Shown: positions 15,897-24,885 of the stretch, in pieces
Layout: the number at the start of each line of letters is the position of its first letter
Position numbering within the stretch: position 1 is the first letter of the stretch
Source of the DNA: Heyndrickxia shackletonii
GTDB taxonomy: Bacteria > Bacillota > Bacilli > Bacillales > Bacillaceae_C
Assembly: GCF_001420715.1 (NCBI RefSeq)
Contig: NZ_LJJC01000004.1
Location: 2,279,908 to 2,343,907 of the forward strand
Direction: 5' to 3'
DNA: 64,000 bases
Program-made: the position numbers and the translations under genes
The notes under the pieces: model-generated
What the model saw: only the letters and a program-made list of their open reading frames with translations
The model's database searches: none
What the model was told of the DNA's origin: nothing

Positions 15897-16060
15897 GCAA
15901 ATTTTGCTAAATTTTGGATGGGTAACTGTGGTAACAAAGGTTCATTTTGTCGAATCCTTGCGACTTTCGATGGATTTACACATTTTAAATCGAAAAATAT
16001 TCATTTCCCGTGTATAATAAGAACTTGTACGATCTATTCAAAAGAAGGAGGACATTTTTG

Positions 16061-16441
16061 ATGGAATGGACTTTAGCCATTTTGTTTGTAGTGTCAGCTT
16101 TACTACTCATCATCTCCATTATAATGACCCGTCGAGCTTCAAAAGCAGAGCAAAAAGGAATTGATATGGTTCACTTATCCGTGATGGACGATATCAACAA
16201 TATGCAGGATTCTATTCGGAATCTTGAGTTTGACATAGAAATTATGATGAAGGAAGCGGGAATTCAACTTTCTTCGGAGAAAAGAGCTATAATGCGTGAA
16301 GTACTAGACTTATATAAACGAAAATATTCGATCGAAAGTATTGCAGCTCAAAAGCAAGTATCTGAAAATGAAATAAAACAAATACTTTCTTCTTACCTTG
16401 GATCAAAGGATGAAGGGGGTAAAGTTGCAAATGAAATTTAA
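16061..16441 (+). CDS. yqzD: YqzD-like membrane-anchored small protein
   Basis: A 126-aa protein with one N-terminal membrane helix (about 5-25) followed by a basic/coiled-coil stretch (SKAEQKGIDMVHLSVMDDI) and a C-terminal helix-turn-helix-like end (KYSIESIAAQKQVSENEIKQ). It matches my memory of Bacillus subtilis YqzD, which is paired with yqzC. ATG 16061 is preceded by AAGGAGG. The next gene overlaps its 3' end by 11 nt, as expected for an operon. Function unknown. Confidence 0.75.
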   Translation: MEWTLAILFVVSALLLIISIIMTRRASKAEQKGIDMVHLSVMDDINNMQDSIRNLEFDIEIMMKEAGIQLSSEKRAIMREVLDLYKRKYSIESIAAQKQVSENEIKQILSSYLGSKDEGGKVANEI

Positions 16442-16922
16442 TTTATTAGGTGGCTTTGCAGCGGGTTTATTTATTGCCACAAGCATTAGCGGCGCCGTTT
16501 ACTTCTCTAGTAAAAATGAGGCTGCAAATACCCCTGCCAAAGTAGTAAAAACACAAACTAAAACATCTGGACTGCCTTCCGAAGAAGAGATGAAAAATAA
16601 ACTTGTATCTGCAGGTTACATAGTCCAAACAAAAGCTGAATATGATAAAAATATTGCGGATGCAAAGGCGCAAACACAAAAGAACACTTCATCGAAGAAT
16701 AATGATTCTAAAATTGTGTATCGAGCGGTCGTTAACGTTTCAAAAGGGATGACTAGTATCGATGTAGGTAAACAGCTTGTAAAAGCTAAATTAATCAAAA
16801 ATGCCTTTAAGTTCTCAAAAATAGTAGAGAAAAAAGGTGTTGAAAATCATTTACGTCCTGGATCCTATGCAGTGGATAGCAGCATGAATTATGATCAACT
16901 AATAGCTGCAATATTTAAATAA
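16431..16922 (+). CDS. yqzC: YqzC-like protein with a YceG/MltG-type LysM-like C-terminus
   Basis: A 163-aa protein with an N-terminal membrane segment or signal anchor (GGFAAGLFIATSISGAVYF, about 5-24), a low-complexity spacer, and a C-terminal domain (VNVSKGMTSIDVGKQLVKAK ... NHLRPGSYAVDSSMNYDQLI) resembling the small N-terminal part of endolytic transglycosylase MltG/YceG, without the catalytic domain. ATG 16431 was chosen; a TTG two codons earlier lies closer to the GGGGG site and is possible. It overlaps yqzD and ends before a perfect 18-bp terminator. Confidence 0.75.
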   Translation: MKFNLLGGFAAGLFIATSISGAVYFSSKNEAANTPAKVVKTQTKTSGLPSEEEMKNKLVSAGYIVQTKAEYDKNIADAKAQTQKNTSSKNNDSKIVYRAVVNVSKGMTSIDVGKQLVKAKLIKNAFKFSKIVEKKGVENHLRPGSYAVDSSMNYDQLIAAIFK

Positions 16923-16923
16923 G

Positions 16924-16969
16924 TTACTAAAAAACACTTTCTTCTTTATGGGAAAGTGTTTTTTAGTAA
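16924..16969 (+). terminator. Terminator after yqzC
   Basis: A perfect 18-bp stem between 16924-16941 and 16952-16969 with internal A/T runs, functional in principle in either direction. Confidence 0.9.
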
Positions 16970-17047
16970 TTTATTATTAAATTATTAGTATATTAACTGT
17001 TAAAATTTTGATATTCTCTTAAACATAAGAAAATCTTCTGGAAGTTA

Positions 17048-17284
17048 AAAAGGAGTTATTGGCATAATGGGGTGTCAGAAACTTTCGATTGGGATCATGT
17101 TGTTCAATTTGGAACATTGGCTATTGTTTTAGTCAAAAATGATCAAGCTGCATAGACGATATCGTTAAATCAAAATTTCACGGTTCATTCTGATGCATCC
17201 ATTCCGCCAGCAGGTGAAATTAGTTTATACAAAGCAACAATGCAAAGAAATCAGCCGATTACATTACATTTCACATCCTTGTGA
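17048..17284 (+). pseudogene. Remnant of an unidentified coding sequence
   Basis: One frame reads WHNGVSETFDWDHVVQFGT and then a TAG at 17153-17155, after which it continues with TISLNQNFTVHSDASIPPAG and ends at a TGA (17282-17284). The amino-acid composition on both sides of the stop looks protein-like, and no start with a ribosome-binding site is present. I do not recognise the family. It could be the tail of a lost beta-rich protein. Confidence 0.5.
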
Positions 17285-17367
17285 AGAGATTTTTACCAAC
17301 ATGCTTGCTTAAAAGAAAGTGAAGTTTATAGAATTAAGGATATTTGTAATATTATGGGGGGATAATG

Positions 17368-18306
17368 ATGAAGGGGAAAGATATTTTAACAATGTTTGGT
17401 TTTGATGTCCAAGAAGAACCACAGAGTATTTATGCATTTTCACCTGTATATCATGTGAAGAATGAAACAGGGGATATCATTATCAAACGTACTCAAAGCT
17501 TATTAAAGCACGGCAATCAGTTAATGAATTTTATAAATTTATTAAATCAAAGTGGAATCTCAGTCGTGTCGCCAATTTCATTACCGGTGGAGAATCCGCA
17601 GCTAATTGGTGATGAGACTTTTGTAGCTTATCCTTTTATTACGGGTAAAACCTATACCAGTACCAAGGAAGAAATCTTTGAAGCTGGGAGATTGTTAGGT
17701 AGAATTCATGACTTTTCTCCAAGCAGGAATACATTTGATTTATTAAAATATGATGTTTTTGATTTTAATAAGGAAGAAGTGGAAGAATCCGTTCAAAATA
17801 TCGAAAAATATTCCAAAAAGAATGGAGTGCAGATTAATAGCTTGCTATTGAAGGAAAAACTATTAAAAGCAGTTTCTCAACAAAATGAATTAAAGAATAG
17901 TTCACTGCCATGGGTAGCAACTCCGCATGATTACAAAGCGAATAATTTGATTTTTACACCAGCACCTTATTTAATTGATCCTGACAACGCATCTTGGATT
18001 CCTAGAATATTTGATTTGGCTCTTGCCTTGCTGCTATTTCATAACGAATTAGAATCTGCTCCAAAACGAATTTTTACACTTGAAGAATGGAGTGCGTTTA
18101 TCAGCGGTTATGGGGAAGTAATTACCTTAACGGAGTTGGAAAAAGAATATTGGGAAAAGGCGCTGGAGCATGTGTTCCTTGATGAAGTAATGTGGCTCAT
18201 GGCTGAAGTGGAGGAGGATTGGTTCAATCCATCACAGCAAAAGCTATTTGTCAGCTTAATTGAATTTATGACATCCCCTTTTGATAAGTACAAATTAGCA
18301 TTCTAA
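17368..18306 (+). CDS. Aminoglycoside-phosphotransferase-like kinase (APH family)
   Basis: A 312-aa protein of the APH/choline-kinase fold. The catalytic loop appears as PHDYKANNLIF (about 190-200), equivalent to HxDxxxxN, and the metal-binding motif as LIDPDNASWIPRIFDLAL (about 206-223). N-lobe residues such as IIIKRTQSL supply the ATP-binding Lys. Such stand-alone members phosphorylate small molecules or sugars and are often called resistance genes without evidence; the substrate is unknown here. The second of two adjacent ATG codons has better spacing from GGGGGG. The unidentified remnant lies just upstream. Confidence 0.8.
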   Translation: MKGKDILTMFGFDVQEEPQSIYAFSPVYHVKNETGDIIIKRTQSLLKHGNQLMNFINLLNQSGISVVSPISLPVENPQLIGDETFVAYPFITGKTYTSTKEEIFEAGRLLGRIHDFSPSRNTFDLLKYDVFDFNKEEVEESVQNIEKYSKKNGVQINSLLLKEKLLKAVSQQNELKNSSLPWVATPHDYKANNLIFTPAPYLIDPDNASWIPRIFDLALALLLFHNELESAPKRIFTLEEWSAFISGYGEVITLTELEKEYWEKALEHVFLDEVMWLMAEVEEDWFNPSQQKLFVSLIEFMTSPFDKYKLAF

Positions 18307-18326
18307 CGAAAGTGAAAATAAAACTT

Positions 18327-18369
18327 CCTAAAAAAAACTGTAGAGGTATCTTCTACAGTTTTTTTTAGG
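18327..18369. terminator. Bidirectional terminator between 17368-18306 and 18380-18598
   Basis: A perfect 18-bp stem (18327-18344 with 18352-18369) with eight A and eight T inside, between two convergent genes. Confidence 0.9.
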
Positions 18370-18379
18370 AGCAATATAT

Positions 18380-18598
18380 TTAACGTTTTTTCTTTTTGTT
18401 ATCTTTAGCAAGTGTTTGGGACTTAATGACCTGCTCAAATAATACTTGAACATGAATTTGATTGTCATCCAATTCTCTTACACTTAAAACTTTGCCTTTT
18501 CTCCCTTTGATTTTAATATTGTCATCGACAACAGGGATATTTTTAAGCAGCTGACTTAGAACTACGGTTTTGTTATCAAAGAAATGAACTATAGCCAT
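18380..18598 (-). CDS. Small conserved-looking basic protein, function unknown
   Basis: A 72-aa soluble protein. The N-terminal half (MAIVHFFDNKTVVLSQLLKN) is followed by KIKGRKGKVLSVRELDDNQI, reminiscent of a small beta-barrel with an RNA- or protein-binding GxKGKV loop, and a lysine-rich tail KKKKR. No family name is recalled. A GGGGCG site precedes the ATG. It converges with the kinase-like gene and shares its terminator. Confidence 0.65.
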   Translation of the reverse strand: MAIVHFFDNKTVVLSQLLKNIPVVDDNIKIKGRKGKVLSVRELDDNQIHVQVLFEQVIKSQTLAKDNKKKKR

Positions 18599-18754
18599 TT
18601 TTTGGTCGCCCCTTTAAATTATTTTCTCCTTTTAAAATATTGGATCGCATGCAAATTTAGACCGAGTTTATAAGAAGCCGGAAAAATTTCAAGATGCTAA
18701 AAAAAATGTTAGTATACTAATATCAAAATTTATTTTAGAAGAGGATGTAAAACA

Positions 18755-19249
18755 ATGATGCGCAAAGGAAAAATGGAAGATGTTCCTGCCATTATGAAAA
18801 TGGTTCGGGAGACAGTTGAAATTATGAGGGAAGAGCATAATGATCAATGGGATGAAGCATATCCAACAGCTACCATCTTTGAAACGGATGTCCAAAATGG
18901 TACTTTGTTTGTTTTAGAGGATGAAGGAAACGTGATTGGTTCAATAACGGTTGATCAAAATCAACCAGTTGAATATAAACTGATTCCGTGGCGAAAAGAA
19001 GGCAGTTCCTTTATATTTCACCGACTTGTTGTCAATCCGCATTCCAGAGGGAAAGGTGAGGCAACAAAACTTATAAAATTTGCTGAACAGTATGCGATTG
19101 ATAACCAAATTCCTTATATGAGGATAGATACATACTCTTTAAATAAAAAGGCGCAAAAATTATTTGAAAAGAATGGCTATATAAAAGTAGGAGAAATGCC
19201 TTACCATGGAAAAACTCGGCCGTATTTTTGTTATGATAAATTTCTTTAA
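18755..19249 (+). CDS. GNAT-family N-acetyltransferase
   Basis: A 164-aa acetyltransferase of the GNAT fold. Motif A is visible as RLVVNPHSRGKGEATKLIKF (about 89-108), followed by RIDTYSLNKKAQKLFEKNGY (about 128-147). The region EEHNDQWDEAYPT is common to a Bacillus/Lactobacillales subgroup of uncharacterised GNAT proteins. The start follows GAGGATG; two adjacent ATG codons exist. It is monocistronic and ends before a perfect 11-bp terminator. Confidence 0.85.
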   Translation: MMRKGKMEDVPAIMKMVRETVEIMREEHNDQWDEAYPTATIFETDVQNGTLFVLEDEGNVIGSITVDQNQPVEYKLIPWRKEGSSFIFHRLVVNPHSRGKGEATKLIKFAEQYAIDNQIPYMRIDTYSLNKKAQKLFEKNGYIKVGEMPYHGKTRPYFCYDKFL

Positions 19250-19266
19250 TTTATTTTCCTGAAATT

Positions 19267-19300
19267 AGGCACATTTTACAGCAAAATGTGCCTTTTTATT
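19267..19300 (+). terminator. Terminator after the GNAT gene
   Basis: A perfect stem AGGCACATTTT (19267-19277) with AAAATGTGCCT (19283-19293), then a T-rich tail. Confidence 0.92.
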
Positions 19301-19361
19301 TTTATACCATCAAAAAATCAAAAGTGATAAAAATTTATCTTAGACTAGGAAACATAAGATA

Positions 19362-19665
19362 GTGGAGAAAGTATCGAAAAAAATTCATTGGAAACCCAAT
19401 ACCATTCAGACAATGCTTGTGCGCTTAGTGAAGAAAAAAGCATTACAAACAAGAAAGGAAGGCAGAGCATTTATATATACATCTCTTGTTCAAGAGAACG
19501 AGTATGTGGAGCAAAAAAGTAAATCATTTCTAAAACAATTTTTTGGCGGTACGTTAAACTCCATGGTATTAAATTTTATTGAAAATGGATCAACTGTCAA
19601 AGGAAGATATTGCAGAACTGAGGAGTATTTTATCTGAGAGGGATACGAAGGACGGGGGAAAATGA
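19362..19665 (+). pseudogene. blaI: blaI/mecI-type repressor, 5'-truncated and frameshifted
   Basis: The reading frame gives IHWKPNTIQTMLVRLVKKKA and EGRAFIYTSL, typical of the winged-helix domain of BlaI/MecI repressors, but the usual first 30 or so residues are missing. After VLNFIEN the frame runs into an unrelated tail. Shifting by one base at 19587/19588 restores DQLSKEDIAELRSILSERD up to a TGA at 19663-19665, the expected BlaI C-terminus, overlapping the next ATG. One extra G is the simplest explanation. A functional repressor is unlikely. Confidence 0.8.
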
Positions 19666-20258
19666 TGGATACCATTATACTTCGCTTTTTAATAAGTACG
19701 GCAGTGGTATCCTTCCTCGTCTTAGTAATCCTATTAATAAAAAAATTATTTAATAAGCATATGTCTCAGCAAACACATTATAAGATTTGGTATTTTCTTT
19801 TTATGCCACTAATTTCTTTCCTGATCCCACCGGATTTTTTACGATTAGGAGATATACTACCATTTTTGAAAAACTTACTTTTCATGAAAAGAGATACGGT
19901 AATGAACAACGGGAGTATAGATAGACTAGATGATTCCCATTCGTCCAATAATGATATTCTGCATAATTTCACCGTATCTGTGAACAAGTCAACTTCAGAT
20001 ATTTTCTATCATACTTTTATTGTATTTTGGATCATTGGCCTGGCTATATTCATTGGAGTCACCATTTATGCAAACTATCAGATCCACCAAATAAAAAAGT
20101 CAGCTGCGACTATTAAAGATCAAAAAAACAGATCAAACAAAGAATCCAAAGCATTGCTAATTACTCACGAGTTCCATCATAAAGGGCAAATCGTAGCAAT
20201 GTTACGACAAATGGGGTATGAACCCCCAAATACAGATATATTAGGTACAGAAGACTAG
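19662..20258 (+). pseudogene. BlaR1/MecR1-type sensor fragment fused to the tail of a DinB-family protein
   Basis: A 198-codon open frame. Residues 1-160 look like the membrane-spanning N-terminus of BlaR1/MecR1 M56 sensors: helices at about 5-27 and 42-56, and FIVFWIIGLAIFIGVTIYAN at 119-138. The zinc-protease and penicillin-sensing parts are absent. From about residue 165 (20154) the sequence becomes ITHEFHHKGQIVAMLRQMGY, ending PPNTDILG, which is the C-terminal signature of DinB/YfiT-like metalloproteins. This is most simply a deletion that joined two genes. The start overlaps the blaI stop (ATGA), as in intact bla operons. Confidence 0.75.
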
Positions 20259-20535
20259 TTTATTTAAAATTTAGGGACAAAATTTGAATTCATTTTTATC
20301 GCTTTTTATTGAGAAGTTGCAAAATTCTTGGATGATTTGTTTCTTCATTCTTTCAATTGGAAGCTAATCTGGATATGTTGGTATCAAAGCATGATACCTT
20401 CCAAGGGCAGATGAAAAGTATTTTAAAGTAAAGAAGTCGAAAGACATATATCAATACAGGTAATATATTTTTACATAAAGGATTTTAATTTTCATAAAGA
20501 CAGAGTAATTAAATTATGAAAAGGGAGAGGAAATT

Positions 20536-21057
20536 TTGGAAAGAAGAAACCAAATTATTCACATAAAACCTTGGGAGGAAAATGATCTTGAATTACTTTT
20601 TCAAATAAATTCTCCGGAAATGACGCGTCATCTTGGTGGTCCAGAGAATAAAGAACAGATTTTGAAACGACACCAACGCTATCTTGAGCTTTGCAATAGT
20701 AGTATGGGATGTATGTTTAGCATTGTATTGTTACCGGAATTAGAATCAGTCGGTTCTATCGGATACTGGCAAACTTCATGGAAAAATGAAGATGTATATG
20801 AAATGGGGTGGAGTGTTTTACCATCTCATCAAGGGAAAGGAATAGCTACAATTGCAGCAAAGTTAATGATAGAAGAAGCTTCAGCACATGCCAAATATAA
20901 ATACATTCACGCCTTTCCTTCCATCGATAATCCTGCATCAAATGCAATTTGTCGAAAGCTAGACTTTGAATTTATCTCTGAATGTGAATTCGAATATCCT
21001 CAAGGTAGTTTTATGCGTTGTAATAATTGGCGTTTTAAACTAAATTCAGGTAAATAG
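20536..21057 (+). CDS. GNAT-family N-acetyltransferase (RimJ/RimL-like)
   Basis: A 173-aa protein with the RimJ/RimL type of GNAT fold: MTRHLGGPENKEQILKRHQR near the N-terminus (about 30-49), EMGWSVLPSHQGKGIATIAA (motif A, about 94-113) and NPASNAICRKLDFEFISE (motif B, about 136-153). The start is TTG behind GAGAGGAAA. The substrate is unknown. The 277-bp region before it holds only a short open stretch ending at about 20431 and no supportable gene. Confidence 0.82.
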   Translation: MERRNQIIHIKPWEENDLELLFQINSPEMTRHLGGPENKEQILKRHQRYLELCNSSMGCMFSIVLLPELESVGSIGYWQTSWKNEDVYEMGWSVLPSHQGKGIATIAAKLMIEEASAHAKYKYIHAFPSIDNPASNAICRKLDFEFISECEFEYPQGSFMRCNNWRFKLNSGK

Positions 21058-21107
21058 ATAAGTAATAGTTAAAAGAGGTAGAAATCAATCTCTTAGGAAG
21101 TGAGCAA

Positions 21108-21716
21108 ATGAAAAAAGAAAAGTTAATTAGAAAATATGATAAACAGGTAAAAATGTATGAAAATAATCGTAAAAATCAAAAGCTTGCCGGATTGAGGAAT
21201 AAAATTATAAAAAAAGCCTACGGAAAAGTTTTAGAGGTTGGTGTTGGAGCTGGAGCAAACTTTCCTTACTATGATAGGAATAATGTTGAGGTAACAGGAG
21301 TAGATTTTAGCTTTGAGATGATTAAGAATGCCAAAAGAGCAGCATCTATTTTTCAAGTAAAAGCAAAATTTATTCAGGAAGATATTGATGAGTTAATCTT
21401 AGAAGACAACTCTTTTGATTGCATCGTATCAACCCTCTCGCTTTGCAGTTATCCTGAGCCAATTTTAACTTTAAATAGATTTAATAGTTGGTGCCGTGAG
21501 GATGGGATCATCTTGTTGATGGAACATGGTTTGAGCTCTAATCCAATCCTATCCGTTACTCAAAAAATGATTGACCCACTATATACTAAGATATCTGGGT
21601 GTCATTGTAACAGAAATATCAATAAGATAATTGAAAAATCTAATCTTCAGGTTGATCAAATCGAACGTTATTGGTCAGATATCATCTATTTGGTACAAGC
21701 AAGACCCACTAAGTAA
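21108..21716 (+). CDS. Class I SAM-dependent methyltransferase
   Basis: A 202-aa methyltransferase. The SAM-binding motif I is VLEVGVGAGANFPYY (about 40-54), motif II VTGVDFSFEMI, then FDCIVSTLSLCSYPEP (motif IV). The order resembles phospholipid N-methyltransferase/METTL7-like proteins, including the cysteine- and histidine-containing end GCHCNRNINKIIEKS. The target is unknown. The ribosome-binding site is GGAAGTGAG. It lies 50 nt downstream of the GNAT gene and may be co-transcribed. A weak hairpin with a T-run follows at about 21779-21801. Confidence 0.85.
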   Translation: MKKEKLIRKYDKQVKMYENNRKNQKLAGLRNKIIKKAYGKVLEVGVGAGANFPYYDRNNVEVTGVDFSFEMIKNAKRAASIFQVKAKFIQEDIDELILEDNSFDCIVSTLSLCSYPEPILTLNRFNSWCREDGIILLMEHGLSSNPILSVTQKMIDPLYTKISGCHCNRNINKIIEKSNLQVDQIERYWSDIIYLVQARPTK

Positions 21717-21898
21717 AAGTTCAATACTTTTTCTATAAAACTCTTATCTAAAAAGTTACCATTTCATATAATATAAATCCTACTGGTAGGGCTTTTTTTG
21801 CAGCCAAGTAAACGTTGATAAACATCAATAGGTTCGCAGAATTAAATGATTATTATTGATAAAAATACGAAATAAATCAGATATGTTTTAAAACAACC

Positions 21899-22687
21899 TT
21901 AAACCACATATGATTTTTGAAGATAATGTTCTATAAACTCCGCTAATCCATCTTTTTCATGATGCCCTGTAACAAAATCAGCTACTGCCTTAACCTCTTT
22001 ACTAGCGTTGCCCATCGCCACACCAGTACCGACATTACGAAGCATCTCTATATCATTCGGTCCGTCACCGATGGCTACGACTTCATTTGGACTAATTCGA
22101 AATGCGGGAAGTAAGCTTTTTATAGCAGACCATTTAGAAACATAAGGAGCAACCATCTCAAATCCGTCACTCCAATTAATGACTTCTGCTTCTTTTTTAA
22201 ACAAATCGGATAGTTCAGGACTTGGTGCACCTGTACGAATACTATATTTAAGAACATCTTGATAATTGGCCTTCCGTAAATCTCCTACATACCGTGGCGG
22301 AATTTTCCCAACTTTAGTCCAATAATCGATTTCTTCATTTGTTTCCTTACAATAAAGCCCATTTGCTGTATGGATAATAACATTACACGGATTTTCAGCG
22401 GTCAAATGGTGGAATCGTTCTTCGTTCAGTCGGACGGTTTTCATTTGAATAGCCCTTCCTGTCTCTGCATTGTAAATAGCGGCTCCATTCAAACAGATCA
22501 TGGGAGTTCGTAATCCAATTTCTTGATGGTAGGGAGCGGTTACTTCGTAATGTCGACCGGTTGCCAGAAAGACCATGACTCCTTGATTAATCAGCCTATA
22601 AATGGCTTCCATATTTCGTCGGGAAATGTTGTTTGCAGTATTTAGGAGTGTACCATCCATATCAATAAATATTGCACGCATATTCAT
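21899..22687 (-). CDS. Cof-type HAD-superfamily phosphatase
   Basis: A 262-aa hydrolase of the HAD IIB (Cof) class, probably acting on small phosphorylated metabolites. Motif I is FIDMDGTLLN (nucleophile Asp, residues about 6-15), motif II ATGRH, the conserved Lys lies in YVSKWSAI, and motif III/IV is AIGDGPNDIEMLRNVGTGVAMGN with the catalytic Asp pair. The cap domain spans about 85-190. The ATG follows GAGGAGGC. The neighbouring genes give no clue to its substrate. Confidence 0.92.
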   Translation of the reverse strand: MNMRAIFIDMDGTLLNTANNISRRNMEAIYRLINQGVMVFLATGRHYEVTAPYHQEIGLRTPMICLNGAAIYNAETGRAIQMKTVRLNEERFHHLTAENPCNVIIHTANGLYCKETNEEIDYWTKVGKIPPRYVGDLRKANYQDVLKYSIRTGAPSPELSDLFKKEAEVINWSDGFEMVAPYVSKWSAIKSLLPAFRISPNEVVAIGDGPNDIEMLRNVGTGVAMGNASKEVKAVADFVTGHHEKDGLAEFIEHYLQKSYVV

Positions 22688-22840
22688 TATTCTGCCTCCT
22701 CATTCGTTGGTAAGCCAATCATATCATCTGAATATTAAAGAATTGTAAACTCAATGTGCAGATATCTTTAATTTTTATATAAATAAGAACGTACATTCTA
22801 TATTTGTGATATAATAAAAATCAGATAGAATTGTAGATGA

Positions 22841-23644
<804 letters not shown>

Positions 23645-23669
23645 ATAATATTTATGAGGAGTGATTAAT

Positions 23670-24041
23670 TTGTGGAAATTAATTAATGGTAGTTTGGTAC
23701 AAACGAGTGATGAATCAAGAATCAAGTTTCGAACAAATATTAGTAAATCTATATTAGAGGATCTTCATACATTAGCATTGGAATTTGATTCACATGTAAA
23801 CTATCTTATTGAAAACGGCCTTAAAAATGTTTTAACACAAGGTGTTATAACTTATAATAAAGAAACGAGACCGAAGGATAGAGTTCAATATAAAACAACC
23901 TATGATAAAGAATTACTTGAAAACGTTAAAAAGTTTGCAAAGGAACATCATTTATACATAAATGATGTCATTGAATATAGCGTACAATTTATTGATTTAA
24001 ATAATATAAAAAACAGCGGATATAGAAACAGGATAGAGTAG
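23670..24041 (+). CDS. Protein with two ribbon-helix-helix-like repeats
   Basis: A 123-aa protein, starting at TTG 23670 with GAGGAG about 8 nt upstream; the frame opens three codons earlier. Two segments align with each other: RIKFRTNISKSILEDLHTLA (about 17-36) with SHVNYLIENGLKNVL after it, and RVQYKTTYDKELLENVKKFA (about 71-90) with LYINDVIEYSVQFI after it. The strand-helix-helix pattern is that of MetJ/Arc-type DNA-binding modules, so this may be a single-chain tandem RHH protein. I recall close relatives across Bacillus under various unhelpful names. It follows the LAGLIDADG gene closely. Confidence 0.7.
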   Translation: MWKLINGSLVQTSDESRIKFRTNISKSILEDLHTLALEFDSHVNYLIENGLKNVLTQGVITYNKETRPKDRVQYKTTYDKELLENVKKFAKEHHLYINDVIEYSVQFIDLNNIKNSGYRNRIE

Positions 24042-24121
24042 AGATGAATACTCTAACTTTTATATTTCTTAAAACGCCCCCGACGTAATATATATTATAG
24101 GAAGCAGTGGAAAAACAATAA

Positions 24122-24180
24122 TCTCTGTCTCATATCCTAAGAATACTTTAAATAATGAGACAGAGAAGATTTTTTCTACT
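24122..24180 (+). terminator. Terminator after the RHH-like gene
   Basis: A perfect 12-bp stem TCTCTGTCTCAT (24122-24133) with ATGAGACAGAGA (24155-24166), then AGATTTTTTCT. Confidence 0.88.
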
Positions 24181-24503
24181 AAGATCTAACTTTAATTAGT
24201 TTGCACACGGAATAATTATTAATATAGATCTTAATGAAGATTTCCCATTATGAATAAAAAATTTATCATTTATACTTAGTTTTTGTTGATATGTCATTAC
24301 CTGGAGTTTAATTTTTGTTCTACAGTTGCAATTACTGCTATCATTTAAAACGAACATCTAAGTTTACATAACAATTTTATGTTTGCCAATTTTTTGCTTT
24401 ATTGTTTAGATTGTTGATTAATCAAGCATCGGTAAATAAGTTGTATTTAGCTGCTGTAATTAAATTCTTATTACATAAGTATAAGCTGGCTTTGACGGTC
24501 AGC
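24181..24503. other. Non-coding stretch with repeat copy 1 and an inverted repeat
   Basis: No gene is supportable. An inverted AAGATCT/AGATCTT pair (about 24180-24186 and 24226-24232) is present, then direct-repeat copy 1 at 24361-24424. A weak CAGCTTAT-type hairpin close to the VOC gene stop (about 24484-24510) could terminate the leftward operon. Confidence 0.4.
24361..24424. repeat. Direct repeat copy 1 flanking the SDR-QueA-VOC cassette
   Basis: Begins AGTTTACATAA...TTATGTTT and continues TTTTT..CTT.ATTGTT.GA....GAT.ATTAAT. About three quarters of positions match copy 2 at 26781-26844 in the same orientation. Its start forms the hairpin ACATAA/TTATGT. Confidence 0.6.
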
Positions 24504-24872
24504 TTATACTCTTTCTCCATTCACCTGTAAAAATTCGATAACCTCATGATTTGGCCCTTCAAAAAATACCGTTTGCCAGTCATTCTCAAGCTTTATGGGT
24601 CCTTCCAATGCAGCAATGCCATTCTTGTTAAAACGATAGATGACTTCCTTTATGCTGTTGACCTCAAAACATATGTGAACGGCTTGGTGTAGATCTACTG
24701 ACTGCCCTCCACCGGAAGTGAGTTCAAGACGAAAATGATCCGATACCAAAAAGACATTTTTTTCCTCACCGATAACAATTTGCTGTTCTTCTTGAAGACC
24801 AAATAATTCCTTATAGAAAGCAACCGATGTCTCCAGATCTTTTACTTCATTCGCAAAATGGTGAAATCGCAT
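24504..24872 (-). CDS. VOC/glyoxalase-fold protein
   Basis: A 122-aa single vicinal-oxygen-chelate module. It opens with MRFHHFANEVKDLETSVAFY, the standard first strand and helix with a metal-site His, has HICFEVNSIKEVIYRF in the middle and ends with FFEGPNHEVIEFLQVNG, containing the Glu that usually binds metal. Members include glyoxalase I, dioxygenases and resistance proteins; the substrate is unknown. GGGGGAATC precedes the ATG. It is the last gene of a leftward three-gene operon with the QueA-like gene (13 nt upstream) and an SDR. Confidence 0.85.
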   Translation of the reverse strand: MRFHHFANEVKDLETSVAFYKELFGLQEEQQIVIGEEKNVFLVSDHFRLELTSGGGQSVDLHQAVHICFEVNSIKEVIYRFNKNGIAALEGPIKLENDWQTVFFEGPNHEVIEFLQVNGERV

Positions 24873-24885
24873 GGAGATTCCCCCT

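Noticed and set aside
20363-20431. Short frame EANLDMLVSKHDTFQGQM... before the GNAT gene
   Set aside because: Only about 23 codons with no start or match; could be chance or a remnant, not enough to annotate.
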